DNA of 33,621 nucleotides from assembly GCA_015661825.1 (NCBI GenBank), contig DQVI01000150.1:1-33621 (forward strand), in the 5' to 3' direction. Under the pieces are notes generated by a model. That model was not told the DNA's origin and did no database searches. It saw only the letters and a program-made list of their open reading frames with translations. This DNA is from Novosphingobium capsulatum (GTDB lineage Bacteria > Pseudomonadota > Alphaproteobacteria > Sphingomonadales > Sphingomonadaceae). A program made the translations under genes and the position numbers. Below, in pieces: positions 15,660 through 24,629 of the stretch. Numbering within the stretch: position 1 is the stretch's first letter; every line of letters begins with the position of its first letter.

Positions 15660-16823
15660 ATGGCTCGCAAATTCCCTCGCGCCCACGATGAGGCGCATCG
15701 CGAAGTGACCTTCGACCGCAACGGCGACCGCAATGGTGCCCAATCTGGCACCCAGTCTGGTGCCAAGTCTGGCGAACGCGCCGGATACGCACCGGGAATA
15801 CCGCGCGGCGAAGGACCAAGGCACGATGGCCCGCGCAGCAATGGCGGCCACAATCGCGCCCGCGTGGAGGTGGAATTTGAAGAACAGACCATGCTGGGTG
15901 CGCTGTTCGGCCAGTTCGATACCAATCTCGTGCTCGTGGAAAACCGGCTGGGCGTGTTCATTTCGGCGCGTGGCAACCGCGTGCTGATCGAAGGCCCCGA
16001 AGACGCCGTGGCCCGCGCGCGCGACGTGCTCAAGGGCCTCTACCAGCGGCTGCGCAACGGACAGGAAGTGGACGCAGGCGCGCTCGAATCGCTGATCGCG
16101 ATGAGCGCGGAACCCACCCTCGAAGGGATCATTACCGGAAGCCCCGCGGGCACGCCGCCGATCATGATCCGCACCCGCCGCAAGACGATCGTGCCGCGCT
16201 CGGCCACCCAGATCGCCTATATGCAGGCGCTGGTGAAGAACGACGTGATCTTCGCGCTCGGCCCGGCAGGCACCGGCAAGACCTATCTGGCCGTGGCCCA
16301 GGCCGTGGCCCAGTTGATGACCGGCTCGGTCCAGCGCCTGATCCTCTCGCGCCCGGCGGTCGAGGCCGGGGAGCGGCTGGGCTTCCTGCCCGGCGACATG
16401 AAGGAAAAGGTCGATCCCTACCTGCGCCCGCTCTACGACGCGCTGTATGACTGCATGCCGCCCGAACAGGTCGAGCGGCGCATCGCCAGCGGCGAGATCG
16501 AGATCGCGCCGATTGCCTTCATGCGCGGGCGCACGCTGGCCGATGCCTTCGTCATCCTCGACGAGGCGCAGAACACCACGCCGGCCCAGATGAAGATGTT
16601 CCTCACCCGTTTTGGCCAGAACAGCCGCATGGTCGTCTGTGGCGATCCCAGGCAGGTCGACCTTCCCGGCGGGGTGGCGGCCAGCGGCCTTGCCGATGCG
16701 GTGGCGCGCCTCGAAGGGGTCGATGGCATCGGGGTTGTCCATTTCAGCCGGGCCGACGTGGTGCGCCATCCCATCGTGGGCCGCATCGTGGAAGCCTATG
16801 AAGGAGCAGACGACGCAAAATAG
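15660..16823 (+). CDS. phoH: PhoH family ATPase (YbeZ)
   Basis: Predicted cytoplasmic PhoH-type NTPase linked to rRNA and ribosome processing together with YbeY; 387 residues. A KH-like N-terminal region (about 70-140, including LGVFISARGNRVLIEGPED) is followed by the ATPase domain with Walker A GPAGTGKT and Walker B FVILDEAQNT. Residues about 20-60 are low complexity with three short repeats (GAQSGTQSGAKSG). I choose the ATG at 15660; GAAAGGAG at 15636-15643 is rather far (16 bases), and the frame is open to 15522, but that stretch holds the twin hairpins and has atypical composition. ybeY and corC follow. Confidence 0.92.
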   Translation: MARKFPRAHDEAHREVTFDRNGDRNGAQSGTQSGAKSGERAGYAPGIPRGEGPRHDGPRSNGGHNRARVEVEFEEQTMLGALFGQFDTNLVLVENRLGVFISARGNRVLIEGPEDAVARARDVLKGLYQRLRNGQEVDAGALESLIAMSAEPTLEGIITGSPAGTPPIMIRTRRKTIVPRSATQIAYMQALVKNDVIFALGPAGTGKTYLAVAQAVAQLMTGSVQRLILSRPAVEAGERLGFLPGDMKEKVDPYLRPLYDALYDCMPPEQVERRIASGEIEIAPIAFMRGRTLADAFVILDEAQNTTPAQMKMFLTRFGQNSRMVVCGDPRQVDLPGGVAASGLADAVARLEGVDGIGVVHFSRADVVRHPIVGRIVEAYEGADDAK

Positions 16824-16918
16824 TGCTGAAATCTGCCATTTTCATCAGTTCGCGGGGTGGTGCAGGCCGCCCCGCCATGCCAAAGCGAATCGCCCTTTTT
16901 CCCCGGACCCCCACAGCC

Positions 16919-17413
16919 ATGACCGCGCCGATCCTCGAAATCGACATCGACCCCATCTGGGGTGACGCCACCGACTGGGAGGCCCTGTCAAACCGCGCCG
17001 CCGAGGCTGCCGCCAAAGTCGCGCCCGAACTGGCCCACCCCAACCTGCTCGTCAGTCTGGTCATGGCCGACGACGAGGAAGTCCACGCGCTCAACAAGCA
17101 GTGGCGGGCCAAGGACAAGTCGACCAACGTGCTCTCGTTCCCGATGCTCGCGCGCGAGGACGTGCTGCGCGCCGGGGCCGACGAAAATGCGCCCGGCATG
17201 CTCGGCGACATCATCCTCGCACAGGGGGTCTGCACCCGCGAGGCCGCCGAAAAGGGCATATCGGTCGAGAATCACGCCACCCACCTGATCGTTCACGGGC
17301 TCCTGCATCTGGCCGGATACGACCACGATCTGGGCGATGCAGAAGCTGAGGAAATGGAAGAGCTGGAACGCAAGGCGCTTGCCTTGCTGGGCCTGGCCGA
17401 CCCATATGCATGA
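16919..17413 (+). CDS. ybeY: Endoribonuclease YbeY
   Basis: Zinc-dependent endoribonuclease in 16S rRNA maturation and ribosome quality control, 164 residues. The metal motif HGLLHLAGYDH (H-x3-H-x5-H) and the preceding STNVLSFP motif are intact. The ATG at 16919 gives the normal family start (ILEIDIDPIW). A GTG at 16823 overlaps the phoH stop (TAGTG) and would add 32 residues with unusual composition; it may mark translational coupling but is less likely as the start. The stop overlaps corC (ATGA at 17410-17413). Confidence 0.94.
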   Translation: MTAPILEIDIDPIWGDATDWEALSNRAAEAAAKVAPELAHPNLLVSLVMADDEEVHALNKQWRAKDKSTNVLSFPMLAREDVLRAGADENAPGMLGDIILAQGVCTREAAEKGISVENHATHLIVHGLLHLAGYDHDLGDAEAEEMEELERKALALLGLADPYA

Positions 17414-18420
17414 CCAGTTCTGAACCCGACAGACCCGAAACGAGCGTATTCGGAGCCAACAGAGGAGCAAGGTCCGTGCCCGAGGGCAATGGGTCCGGGG
17501 GCGAAAGCCGCTCGGGCGAAGGCGACAGTAACGGCGCGATATGGCGCGCCATCAGGGCTTTCTTTCGCGGGCCCGACCACGACCAGTCGCTGCGCTCCCA
17601 GATCGAGGAAGCGATCGAGGAGCACGAGCATGAACCCGGCCACGACGAGGGCGGCGACGGCGACTTGGTGCCGGTCGAGCGCCAGATGCTCAAGAACCTG
17701 CTCCACTTCAGCGAACGCGATGCCGACGACGTGGCCATCCCGCGCGGGCAGATCATCGCCATTCCGGTTTCCTCGACCTTTGCCGAAGTCGTCGGTGCCT
17801 TTGCCGAACATGGCCACAGCCGCTTGCCGGTCTATGGCGAATCGCTCGATGAAGTGGTCGGCATGATACACATCAAGGATGTCTTCCCGATCGTGGCCGA
17901 CATGGCCCTGAGCGGGAAAAGCGCGCCCTGCGACTGGACCGTGCTGATGCGCCAGCCTTTGTTCGTGCCCCAGGCGCGCGGCGCCATCGACGTGCTGGCC
18001 GACATGCGGTCGAGCCGCACCCATCTGGCCGTGGTGATCGACGAATATTCGGGCACCGACGGGATCATCACGTTCGAGGATCTGGTCGAGGAAATCGTCG
18101 GCGACATCGAGGACGAACACGACGACGCGCCCGAAGTCCTGCTCTACCAGCTCGATGCCGACACCTGGGATGCCGATGCGCGCGTCGAACTCGAAGATGT
18201 CGCCCGCACGGTCGATGCGCGCCTCGCCGAAGTGGAGGAAGACGTCGACACGCTGGGCGGGCTGGCCGTCGTGCTGGCGGGCGAAGTGCCACCCGTGGGC
18301 CGCGTGCTCGAACACCAGTCCGGCTGGCGGCTGGAAGTGACCGGGGGCGACGACCGCCGCCTCACCCGCATCCGCCTCCATGCCCCCTCGACCGCCTCTG
18401 CCCGGGAAGAAGACTCCTGA
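17410..18420 (+). CDS. corC: CorC/HlyC-type CBS-domain protein
   Basis: Cytosolic CorC-type protein associated with Mg/Co handling, 336 residues. A low-complexity N-terminus (about 1-45) is followed by an acidic helix, a CBS pair (about 95-225, with HGHSRLPVYGESLDEVVGMIHIKD and THLAVVIDEYSGTDGIITFEDLVEEIVGDIEDEHD) and a C-terminal CorC_HlyC transporter-associated domain (about 240-325). There is no DUF21 membrane domain. The start overlaps the ybeY stop by four bases, and the stop overlaps the lysR start (TGATG). In many proteobacteria the next gene is lnt; here it is a LysR regulator. Confidence 0.93.
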   Translation: MTSSEPDRPETSVFGANRGARSVPEGNGSGGESRSGEGDSNGAIWRAIRAFFRGPDHDQSLRSQIEEAIEEHEHEPGHDEGGDGDLVPVERQMLKNLLHFSERDADDVAIPRGQIIAIPVSSTFAEVVGAFAEHGHSRLPVYGESLDEVVGMIHIKDVFPIVADMALSGKSAPCDWTVLMRQPLFVPQARGAIDVLADMRSSRTHLAVVIDEYSGTDGIITFEDLVEEIVGDIEDEHDDAPEVLLYQLDADTWDADARVELEDVARTVDARLAEVEEDVDTLGGLAVVLAGEVPPVGRVLEHQSGWRLEVTGGDDRRLTRIRLHAPSTASAREEDS

Positions 18421-19301
18421 TGATCCGCCGCCTTCCCCCGCTTCGCTCGCTCGAAGCCTTCATCCGCGTGGTTCGTGCAGGCTCGGCCAAGACCGCCGCC
18501 GCCGAACTTGCGCTCAGCCCCTCCGCGCTCTCGCGCCGCCTCGCCGCGCTCGAGGAATTCGTCGGCAAGCCGCTGTTCGAGCGCAAGCACCAGGCGCTCA
18601 AGCTGACCGACGATGGCCAGACGCTCTACGATGCGGTGGCCCCGCTGATCGACGAGATGGCCGACCGCATCGACCGCATGATCGATACCGGCAAGGTCAT
18701 GCGCCTGCGGCTGGGCGTTCTGCCGCTGTTCGGCAGCCAGCGCCTGTTCCCGCGTCTGGGCGAGCTGCGCAAGCTCCACCCCCAGCTCCACATCGACATC
18801 GACAGCTCGACCTCTGCCGAGACCAAGCTGGGCGACACCATCGATGCGGCCATCGTGCTCTCGCAAGGGCCTGATGCCACGCTCCATTCGGTGCGGCTCG
18901 ACCACAACCGCGTCTATGCCATCGCCAGCAAGCAACTGGCCGCCGAACTGGGCGAGCGCCCGGATATCACCAAGCTCGCCCGGCAGACGTTCCTCGTCCA
19001 CAACGACCTTCCCGCCAGCTTCGAGGCGTGGAAGCGCACGCTCCATCTCGACGGGCTGGAACCGGCCGCCATCGACCATTTCGATTCAGGCCAGCTCATC
19101 CTCGAAGCCGCCGCGCAAGGGCTCGGTGTCGCGATCATGCACGATGATCACTTCAGCCGCAGCCACGATCCGCGTCTGGCCCGTGTCTACGACATCGAGG
19201 TCGACAGCCCCTATTCCTACTGGTTCGTCTGCCGCCCGCGCGCGCTGCAATCGCGCCCGGTGCGCCTGTTCCACGACTGGATGCTCAAGGCCGGGCTTTG
19301 A
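18420..19301 (+). CDS. LysR family transcriptional regulator (GcvA-like)
   Basis: A 293-residue LysR-type regulator. The N-terminal winged helix (about 5-65) opens RLPPLRSLEAFIRVVRAGS and continues SPSALSRRLAALEEFVGKPLFERK, the pattern of the GcvA subgroup. The effector domain covers about 95-290. Its ATG at 18420 shares the A of the corC stop (TGATG), so it is translated from the corC transcript rather than from a divergent promoter, which is unusual for this family. No target operator or divergently paired gene is present, so effector and regulon are unknown. Confidence 0.92.
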   Translation: MIRRLPPLRSLEAFIRVVRAGSAKTAAAELALSPSALSRRLAALEEFVGKPLFERKHQALKLTDDGQTLYDAVAPLIDEMADRIDRMIDTGKVMRLRLGVLPLFGSQRLFPRLGELRKLHPQLHIDIDSSTSAETKLGDTIDAAIVLSQGPDATLHSVRLDHNRVYAIASKQLAAELGERPDITKLARQTFLVHNDLPASFEAWKRTLHLDGLEPAAIDHFDSGQLILEAAAQGLGVAIMHDDHFSRSHDPRLARVYDIEVDSPYSYWFVCRPRALQSRPVRLFHDWMLKAGL

Positions 19302-19338
19302 CGGCAGCCTGAAAAAGCTGAAGAAGAAGGAACTGTGA

Positions 19339-19360
19339 AAGGGGGCAATATCGCCCCCTT
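19339..19360. terminator. Hairpin terminator between lysR and the GGDEF-EAL gene
   Basis: AAGGGGGC (19339-19346) pairs with GCCCCCTT (19353-19360) across the loop AATATC. It lies between convergent stop codons and can serve both. No long T-tract follows. Confidence 0.6.
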
Positions 19361-19398
19361 CACCCCGTTATCCTTGCCCCCGCGCAGCCATCTGCCTT

Positions 19399-22300
19399 TC
19401 AGCCCGCTGCGGGCACGATGATTTCGCTCTCCTCCTCGCCCTGCTGCGCGCGGACGAGGAATTCGGTGAACTGGGGCAGCGCCATTGGACGGGCCAGCAG
19501 ATACCCCTGAACCTCGCGGCACTGGTCATTGATCAGCGAGGCCAGTTGCCCGGCATTCTCGACCCCTTCGGCGGTCACTGCGATGCCCATGGCATTGCCC
19601 AGCCCGAGGATCGCCTGGACGATGGCCCGGCCCCCTTCCCGTTCGCCAATGTCGCTGACGAACTGGCGGTCGATCTTGATCATGTCGAAGGGATAGTTGC
19701 GCAAGTAGCTGAGCGAGGCATAGCCGGTGCCGAAATCGTCGATGGCCAGCGAAACGCCCAGTTCCTTGAGTTCGCGCAGCATGACTTGCGCGCGTTCGGG
19801 ATCTTCGAGCAGCACGCCCTCGGTCACCTCGATCTCCAGCCGGTCGGCGGGCAGCCCCGCCTGTGCCAGCGCATCGGCGACAATCGCGGTCAGGTTGCGG
19901 TCGCGGAACTGGACCGGCGAGACATTGACCGAGACGCGCAAGTCGCCATCCCATGATGCCGCCTGCATGCAGGCCGTGCGCATGATCCACTCGCCCAGCG
20001 GCAGGATCAACCCGCTGCTCTCGGCCGCCGGAATGAAGGCGCAGGGCGCCATGCGGCCCTTTTCGGGGTGGGCCCAGCGCACGAGCGCCTCGGCGCCGAC
20101 CACCGAGAGGCTGCGCGGCTCGAAACGGGGCTGGTATTCGAGGAAGAACTCGTCCGCCGTGATGCCCCGGCGCAGTTCGTCCACGAGGCGGCGATGCGCG
20201 GCCACGCGCTCGTTCATTTCCGAGGCATAGAACTGGAACGTCCCCCGCCCGCCCTGCTTGGCGCCATAGAGCGCCTGGTCGGCATTGCGGAGCAGGGTAT
20301 CGGCGGTCGTGCCGTCATGGGGCGAGAGCGCAATGCCCAGCGAGATGCCGATGGTGATATCGCCGGCTTCATGGCGCAACGGGGCTTCCATCGCCGCCAG
20401 AATCGACTGGCACAGCACTTCCGCCTCGTCTTCGGCAAGACCGGGCGCCGCGATCACGAATTCGTCGCCGCCCACGCGGGCTACCAGCTGGTCATGCCGC
20501 AGGACACGGCGCAGACGGTCGGCGACCTCGCCCAGCACGCGGTCGCCCAGCGCATGGCCGAACGTGTCGTTGATCCGCTTGAACCGATCGAGATCGCAAT
20601 AGATCACCGCCATGCGCGCGTTGGGAATGGCCAGTTCGGTGGCCAGGAACGAGGCCAGACGCGCGCGATTGGGCAGCGATGTCACCGGATCGTGCTGTGA
20701 TTGCTGGCGCGCTTCCTCGTAAGCGTCGGCCAGGGCCACGTCCTGCGTCACATCGGTGGCGAACTTGACGATATTGACGAGGTTGCCTGCCAGATCGAAG
20801 ATCGGGTTGTAGCTGGCCTGAAGCCAGATCCGCTCGCCCTGCTTGCTGATCCGCTCGAACCGCCCGGTCATGTATTCGCCCGCGCGCAGCTTGTCCCAGA
20901 AGGTCAGGTATTCGCAGCCGTTGACCTGGCCGGGATCGACGAGAATCTCGTGCCGCTGGCCGACCAGTTCATCGAGTTCATAACCGACCATGTCGAGGAA
21001 CTTGGTATTGGCATCGAGCACGGTGCCATCGAGCGCGAACGAGATCACCCCCTGCGCCTTGCGGATCGCCTTGATCTGCCCCTCGAACTGCGCATGGCGC
21101 TGCTTTTCGTCGGTCACGTCATAGGCATACTTGATGATCTTCATCGGCTTGCCCGAAAGATCGAAGATCGGATTGTAGCTGGCCTGAAGCCACAGGTCCG
21201 CGCCCGTCGCGGTCACCCGGTGGAACTCGCCCGAACGGTGCTGGCCATTGGCCAGGGCTTTCCAGAACTGGCGATATTCCTCGGACCGGACATGCTCTTC
21301 GGGCACGAACATGCTGTGATGGGCGCCACGAATGTCGCCGAGGCGATAGCCGGTGGCTTCGAGGAAATTGTCGTTGGCATCGAGCACCCGGCCTTCGAGA
21401 TCGAACGAGATCACGCACTGCGACTTGTGGATCGCGGCGATCTGGCCCTGATGCTCGGCCTGACGGACCTTTTCATCCGTAATATCAGTGGCATACTTGA
21501 CGATCTTGACAGGGTTTCCGGCCAGATCGAAGATCGGGTTATAGCTGGCCTGAAGCCAGACTTCGCGCCCGTCGCGCGCCACGCGCCGGTATTGCCCGGC
21601 CTGATGCTGCCCGCGCGAGAGCACGCGCCAGAACCCGGCATATTCGGCGCCATGCGAATAGGCCGCATCGACGAACATGCGATGATGCCGCCCGATCACG
21701 TCGGCGCGCTCGTACTCCATCAGTTCGAGGAAGCGCGAATTGGCGTCGAGCACGATGCCGTTCATGTCGAAGCTGATGACCGCATGGCTCTTGTGGATCG
21801 CGGCGATCTGCCAGGCATTGTCGGTCTGGCGCTGGCGGTCGCGGGTCACGTCCTCGGCCAGCATGAAGATCTCGGCCACGGCCCCTTGCGCATCGACCAC
21901 GGGGCTGGCCATCACGCGCAGCCAGCGCATGGCGCCCTCGCTGCTGCGGAACAGCTGCTGGCTGTCCTGCGGCAGGCCCACACACAGCGCATCCCAGAAA
22001 TCGCCGAACACGTCCGCGCCCATCGCGTCCACATCGCACAAGTCGCGATACTGCGCGCCCACGAGCGTCTTGTCGGGATGGCCCAGCATCGCATGGAACA
22101 GCGGATTGGCTTCGAGCACTTCGCCATCGAGGCCCAGCCGGGCAACCGGGCTCGACCGGCCGATGGCACCCACGCGGGCGCGCTCCGCCGCATCGGTGGC
22201 GATCATCCCGGTCCTGTCGCGCGCGATCACGACGACTTCGAGCAGGGTCCCGGCGGCATCGCACACCGGATAATACATGGCTTCGAGCCACAGCGCCTGA

Positions 22301-22623
22301 CCGTGGCGGTTCTTGCGCTGGACCGTCAGCGACTGGCGCCCGCCCAGACGCAGGCGCTCCCAGTCCGGGCTCTCCCCCCCGTCGCATTCCTGCGCAAGCG
22401 AGGCCTCGTGCCGCCCGCGCAACTCGTCCAGTTCATAGCCCAGAAGGTCGAGAAAAGCCGAATTGGCCCGAATGATGCGCCCGCCCGGATCGAGCACGAG
22501 AGTTGCGAAGAAGTTGTTCAGGGCCCGCAATTCGGACGAGATTTCCGGCATGGAGTGGACGACCTTTTTGGCGTTTGCGGCGCTGGGCAAAATATTTGGC
22601 CACAAATCTTCTGGTTTCGTCAT
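19399..22623 (-). CDS. PAS(x5)-GGDEF-EAL cyclic-di-GMP turnover protein
   Basis: Predicted cytoplasmic bifunctional diguanylate cyclase/phosphodiesterase, 1074 residues from the ATG at 22623. Two divergent PAS domains (about 33-130 and 145-255) precede three near-identical PAS-PAC units with an exact 122-residue period (about 262-628); each contains VISFD, LDAN, and WLQASYNPIFDL. The GGDEF domain (about 640-800) has the intact motif VGGDEF near 717; the position of the RxxD inhibitory site reads RHDQ. The EAL domain (about 815-1060) keeps EALVRW, NVSPVQF, EVTEG, IDDFGTGY, KIDRQF, AEGVEN and QGYL, so it should be active. No membrane segment. The repeated units resemble Aer-type PAS, suggesting redox or oxygen sensing. 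An ATG at 22551 is an alternative start. Confidence 0.93.
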   Translation of the reverse strand: MTKPEDLWPNILPSAANAKKVVHSMPEISSELRALNNFFATLVLDPGGRIIRANSAFLDLLGYELDELRGRHEASLAQECDGGESPDWERLRLGGRQSLTVQRKNRHGQALWLEAMYYPVCDAAGTLLEVVVIARDRTGMIATDAAERARVGAIGRSSPVARLGLDGEVLEANPLFHAMLGHPDKTLVGAQYRDLCDVDAMGADVFGDFWDALCVGLPQDSQQLFRSSEGAMRWLRVMASPVVDAQGAVAEIFMLAEDVTRDRQRQTDNAWQIAAIHKSHAVISFDMNGIVLDANSRFLELMEYERADVIGRHHRMFVDAAYSHGAEYAGFWRVLSRGQHQAGQYRRVARDGREVWLQASYNPIFDLAGNPVKIVKYATDITDEKVRQAEHQGQIAAIHKSQCVISFDLEGRVLDANDNFLEATGYRLGDIRGAHHSMFVPEEHVRSEEYRQFWKALANGQHRSGEFHRVTATGADLWLQASYNPIFDLSGKPMKIIKYAYDVTDEKQRHAQFEGQIKAIRKAQGVISFALDGTVLDANTKFLDMVGYELDELVGQRHEILVDPGQVNGCEYLTFWDKLRAGEYMTGRFERISKQGERIWLQASYNPIFDLAGNLVNIVKFATDVTQDVALADAYEEARQQSQHDPVTSLPNRARLASFLATELAIPNARMAVIYCDLDRFKRINDTFGHALGDRVLGEVADRLRRVLRHDQLVARVGGDEFVIAAPGLAEDEAEVLCQSILAAMEAPLRHEAGDITIGISLGIALSPHDGTTADTLLRNADQALYGAKQGGRGTFQFYASEMNERVAAHRRLVDELRRGITADEFFLEYQPRFEPRSLSVVGAEALVRWAHPEKGRMAPCAFIPAAESSGLILPLGEWIMRTACMQAASWDGDLRVSVNVSPVQFRDRNLTAIVADALAQAGLPADRLEIEVTEGVLLEDPERAQVMLRELKELGVSLAIDDFGTGYASLSYLRNYPFDMIKIDRQFVSDIGEREGGRAIVQAILGLGNAMGIAVTAEGVENAGQLASLINDQCREVQGYLLARPMALPQFTEFLVRAQQGEEESEIIVPAAG

Positions 22624-22795
22624 TCCTGCGAGGGGCTCGGTAACTTTCCGGTTAATCCAAAACGACCGGATGCGCTTTTGGGCGGCCAGCCGAGCCGCTG
22701 GCGCCATCGACGAGCCTGTTGCCCCCTGCCCGCCGGGATTTTTCAGGCTTTTATCATCAAACGATTTTTTCGCGCGCCTCCCCAAAACAGGAAAA

Positions 22796-22819
22796 CGGCC
22801 GGCGCTTGCGCGCCGACCG
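22796..22819 (-). terminator. Rho-independent terminator of the CoA-transferase gene
   Basis: A 10-bp stem with one mismatch: CGGCCGGCGC (22796-22805) and GCGCCGACCG (22810-22819), 4-base loop. Read on the minus strand it is followed by TTTTCCTGTTTT. Confidence 0.7.
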
Positions 22820-22846
22820 TAATTCCCGAACCGATCTGTTCATGAT

Positions 22847-22869
22847 CTCCCGCGCACGAGGCGCGGGAG
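22847..22869 (-). terminator. Hairpin 4 bases beyond the CoA-transferase stop
   Basis: CTCCCGCGC (22847-22855) pairs perfectly with GCGCGGGAG (22861-22869) with a 5-base loop. No T-tract follows. It probably protects the 3' end together with the terminator further on. Confidence 0.5.
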
Positions 22870-22873
22870 CGAA

Positions 22874-24406
22874 TCACTTCGCCAGCATCGAGCCGGTTTC
22901 GATGAACCGCTGGTGCCACGAAAGCGCTTCCTTGAGCAGCGAGGGCGAGTGCTTGCCATAGGAATCGCGCAGGGCGCGGGCATAGTAGTCGGCCAGCTGG
23001 TCGCGGAAGGTCGGGTGGACGCAGTTCGCGATGACCTTCTCGGCACGCTGCTTGGGCGAAAGCCCGCGCAAGTCGGCCAGGCCCTGGTCGGTCACGATGA
23101 CCTGCACGTCCTGGTCGATGTGGTCGACATGGCTGACCTGCGGCACGATCGTCGAGATCGCCCCGCCCTTGGCGGTCGAGGGCGCCATGAAGATCGAGAT
23201 ATAGGCATTGCGGGCAAAGTCGCCCGAGCCGCCGATCCCGTTCTGGATGCGCGAGCCCATCATGTGGGTCGAGTTGACGTTGCCGTAGATGTCGGCCTCG
23301 ATCATCCCGTTCATGGCAAGGCAGCCGAGGCGGCGCACCAGTTCGGGGTGGTTCGAGATTTCCTGCGGACGCAGGATGATGCGGTCACGATAGAGCGCCA
23401 TTTCGCCGTTCAGGCGCTCGGCCGCCTCGGGGCTGAGCGAGAAGGCCGTGCACGAGGCCATCGACAGCTTGCCCGCCGCGAGCAGTTCGAGCATGCCGTC
23501 CTGAAGCACTTCGGTATAGGCGGTCATCGGCTCGAACGGCGCGTCCATCAGGCCGAGCAGCACGGCATTGGCGATGTTGCCCACGCCCGACTGCACCGGC
23601 AGCAGCGAAGCAGGCAGACGGCCCACGCGCACTTCGTTCTGGAAGAAGTCGAGCAGGTGGCTGGCAATCGCCAGCGCCGAAGCGTCGGGCGCCTTGAACG
23701 GAGCGTTGCGATCGGGGATGTCGGTCGCCACGACGCCCACGACCTTCGAGGGGTCGACGCGGAAGGTCGCCTGGCCGATGCGGTCGCTCGGGGTGACGAG
23801 CGGGATCGGCTTGCGGTGCGGGGGCAGCGCGGTGCCGTAGTAGATGTCGTGCATCCCGTGCAGCGCTTCATGCTGCCACGAGTTGACTTCGAGGATGATC
23901 TTGTCGGCGCGGTCGAGCCAGGTCTTGTTGTTGCCGACCGACGAGGAGGGCACCACCGAGCCATCGGGCAGGATCGCCGAGACTTCGACGAGCGCGACGT
24001 CGAGCGGACCGAGGAAGCCCTGCCATGCCGCCGGAGCCACCTGGCTCAGGTGCATGTCGAAATACTGGACCGCACCGCTGTTGATCTGCTCGCGCACGAG
24101 CGGGTCGGAGTTGTAGGGCAGGCGGAAGTCGATACCCTTGGCCCGAGCCAGCGCGCCGTCGAGTTCGGGGCCCGTCGAGGCGCCCGTCCAGACCTTGATC
24201 GCATAAGGGTTTCCGGCCTCGCGGGCCTCGTCCATCTGGCGGGCAAGCGCCAGGGGAACGGCCTTGGGATAGCCGGCACCGGTAAAGCCACTCATGCCGA
24301 CAACAGCACCCGGCTTGATGAGCGAAGCAGCCGCTTCGGCATCCATCAGGCGGGCCTGGAATTCGGGGTTGGCGATCCTGGCCGTAGAAACGGGGGCGGA
24401 GGACAT
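22874..24406 (-). CDS. Acetyl-CoA hydrolase/CoA-transferase family protein
   Basis: Class I CoA-transferase of the Ach1/AarC/ScpC family, 510 residues. These enzymes move CoA between succinyl-CoA and acetate or propionate, linking acetate detoxification to the TCA cycle. Visible family motifs are GFTGAGYPKAVP, SSSVGNNKTWLD, EVNSWQHE, SGVGNIANAVLLGL and YTEVLQDG, where E299 is the expected covalent-CoA glutamate; GGSGDFARNAY is near the C-terminus. The ATG at 24406 is preceded by AAAGGAG at a 10-base spacing; an upstream in-frame start at 24436 overlaps that site. It is transcribed alone, between the ppiB terminator and its own. Exact acyl substrates cannot be read from the sequence. Confidence 0.93.
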   Translation of the reverse strand: MSSAPVSTARIANPEFQARLMDAEAAASLIKPGAVVGMSGFTGAGYPKAVPLALARQMDEAREAGNPYAIKVWTGASTGPELDGALARAKGIDFRLPYNSDPLVREQINSGAVQYFDMHLSQVAPAAWQGFLGPLDVALVEVSAILPDGSVVPSSSVGNNKTWLDRADKIILEVNSWQHEALHGMHDIYYGTALPPHRKPIPLVTPSDRIGQATFRVDPSKVVGVVATDIPDRNAPFKAPDASALAIASHLLDFFQNEVRVGRLPASLLPVQSGVGNIANAVLLGLMDAPFEPMTAYTEVLQDGMLELLAAGKLSMASCTAFSLSPEAAERLNGEMALYRDRIILRPQEISNHPELVRRLGCLAMNGMIEADIYGNVNSTHMMGSRIQNGIGGSGDFARNAYISIFMAPSTAKGGAISTIVPQVSHVDHIDQDVQVIVTDQGLADLRGLSPKQRAEKVIANCVHPTFRDQLADYYARALRDSYGKHSPSLLKEALSWHQRFIETGSMLAK

Positions 24407-24544
24407 GTTCGACAGGCTCCTTTCACGTGGCGCCATCCACTTTGCCGCGCCGCAGCCAAAAACAAGGGGCGTCGAGGCGGTGCCATGGTGGCGATTCTGG
24501 TTCGGTCCGCCCCGCCCCTACGCGCGTGGCGTGGCAAGTGCAGC

Positions 24545-24572
24545 AAAAAAGGCGGGGACCAGCCCCGCCTTT
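24545..24572 (-). terminator. ppiB terminator
   Basis: GGCGGGG (24551-24557) pairs perfectly with CCCCGCC (24563-24569). On the minus strand six T residues follow (24550-24545). It lies 58 bases beyond the ppiB stop. Confidence 0.8.
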
Positions 24573-24629
24573 CCACACATTTGGTACGATCCCGTCTCAT
24601 TTAGGAGACAGAATTGCCAATTTTTTTGA

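Noticed and set aside
20701-22845. 714-codon open frame opposite the GGDEF-EAL gene
   Set aside because: It simply mirrors the repeated PAS codons of the real gene and has Arg/His/Leu shadow composition.
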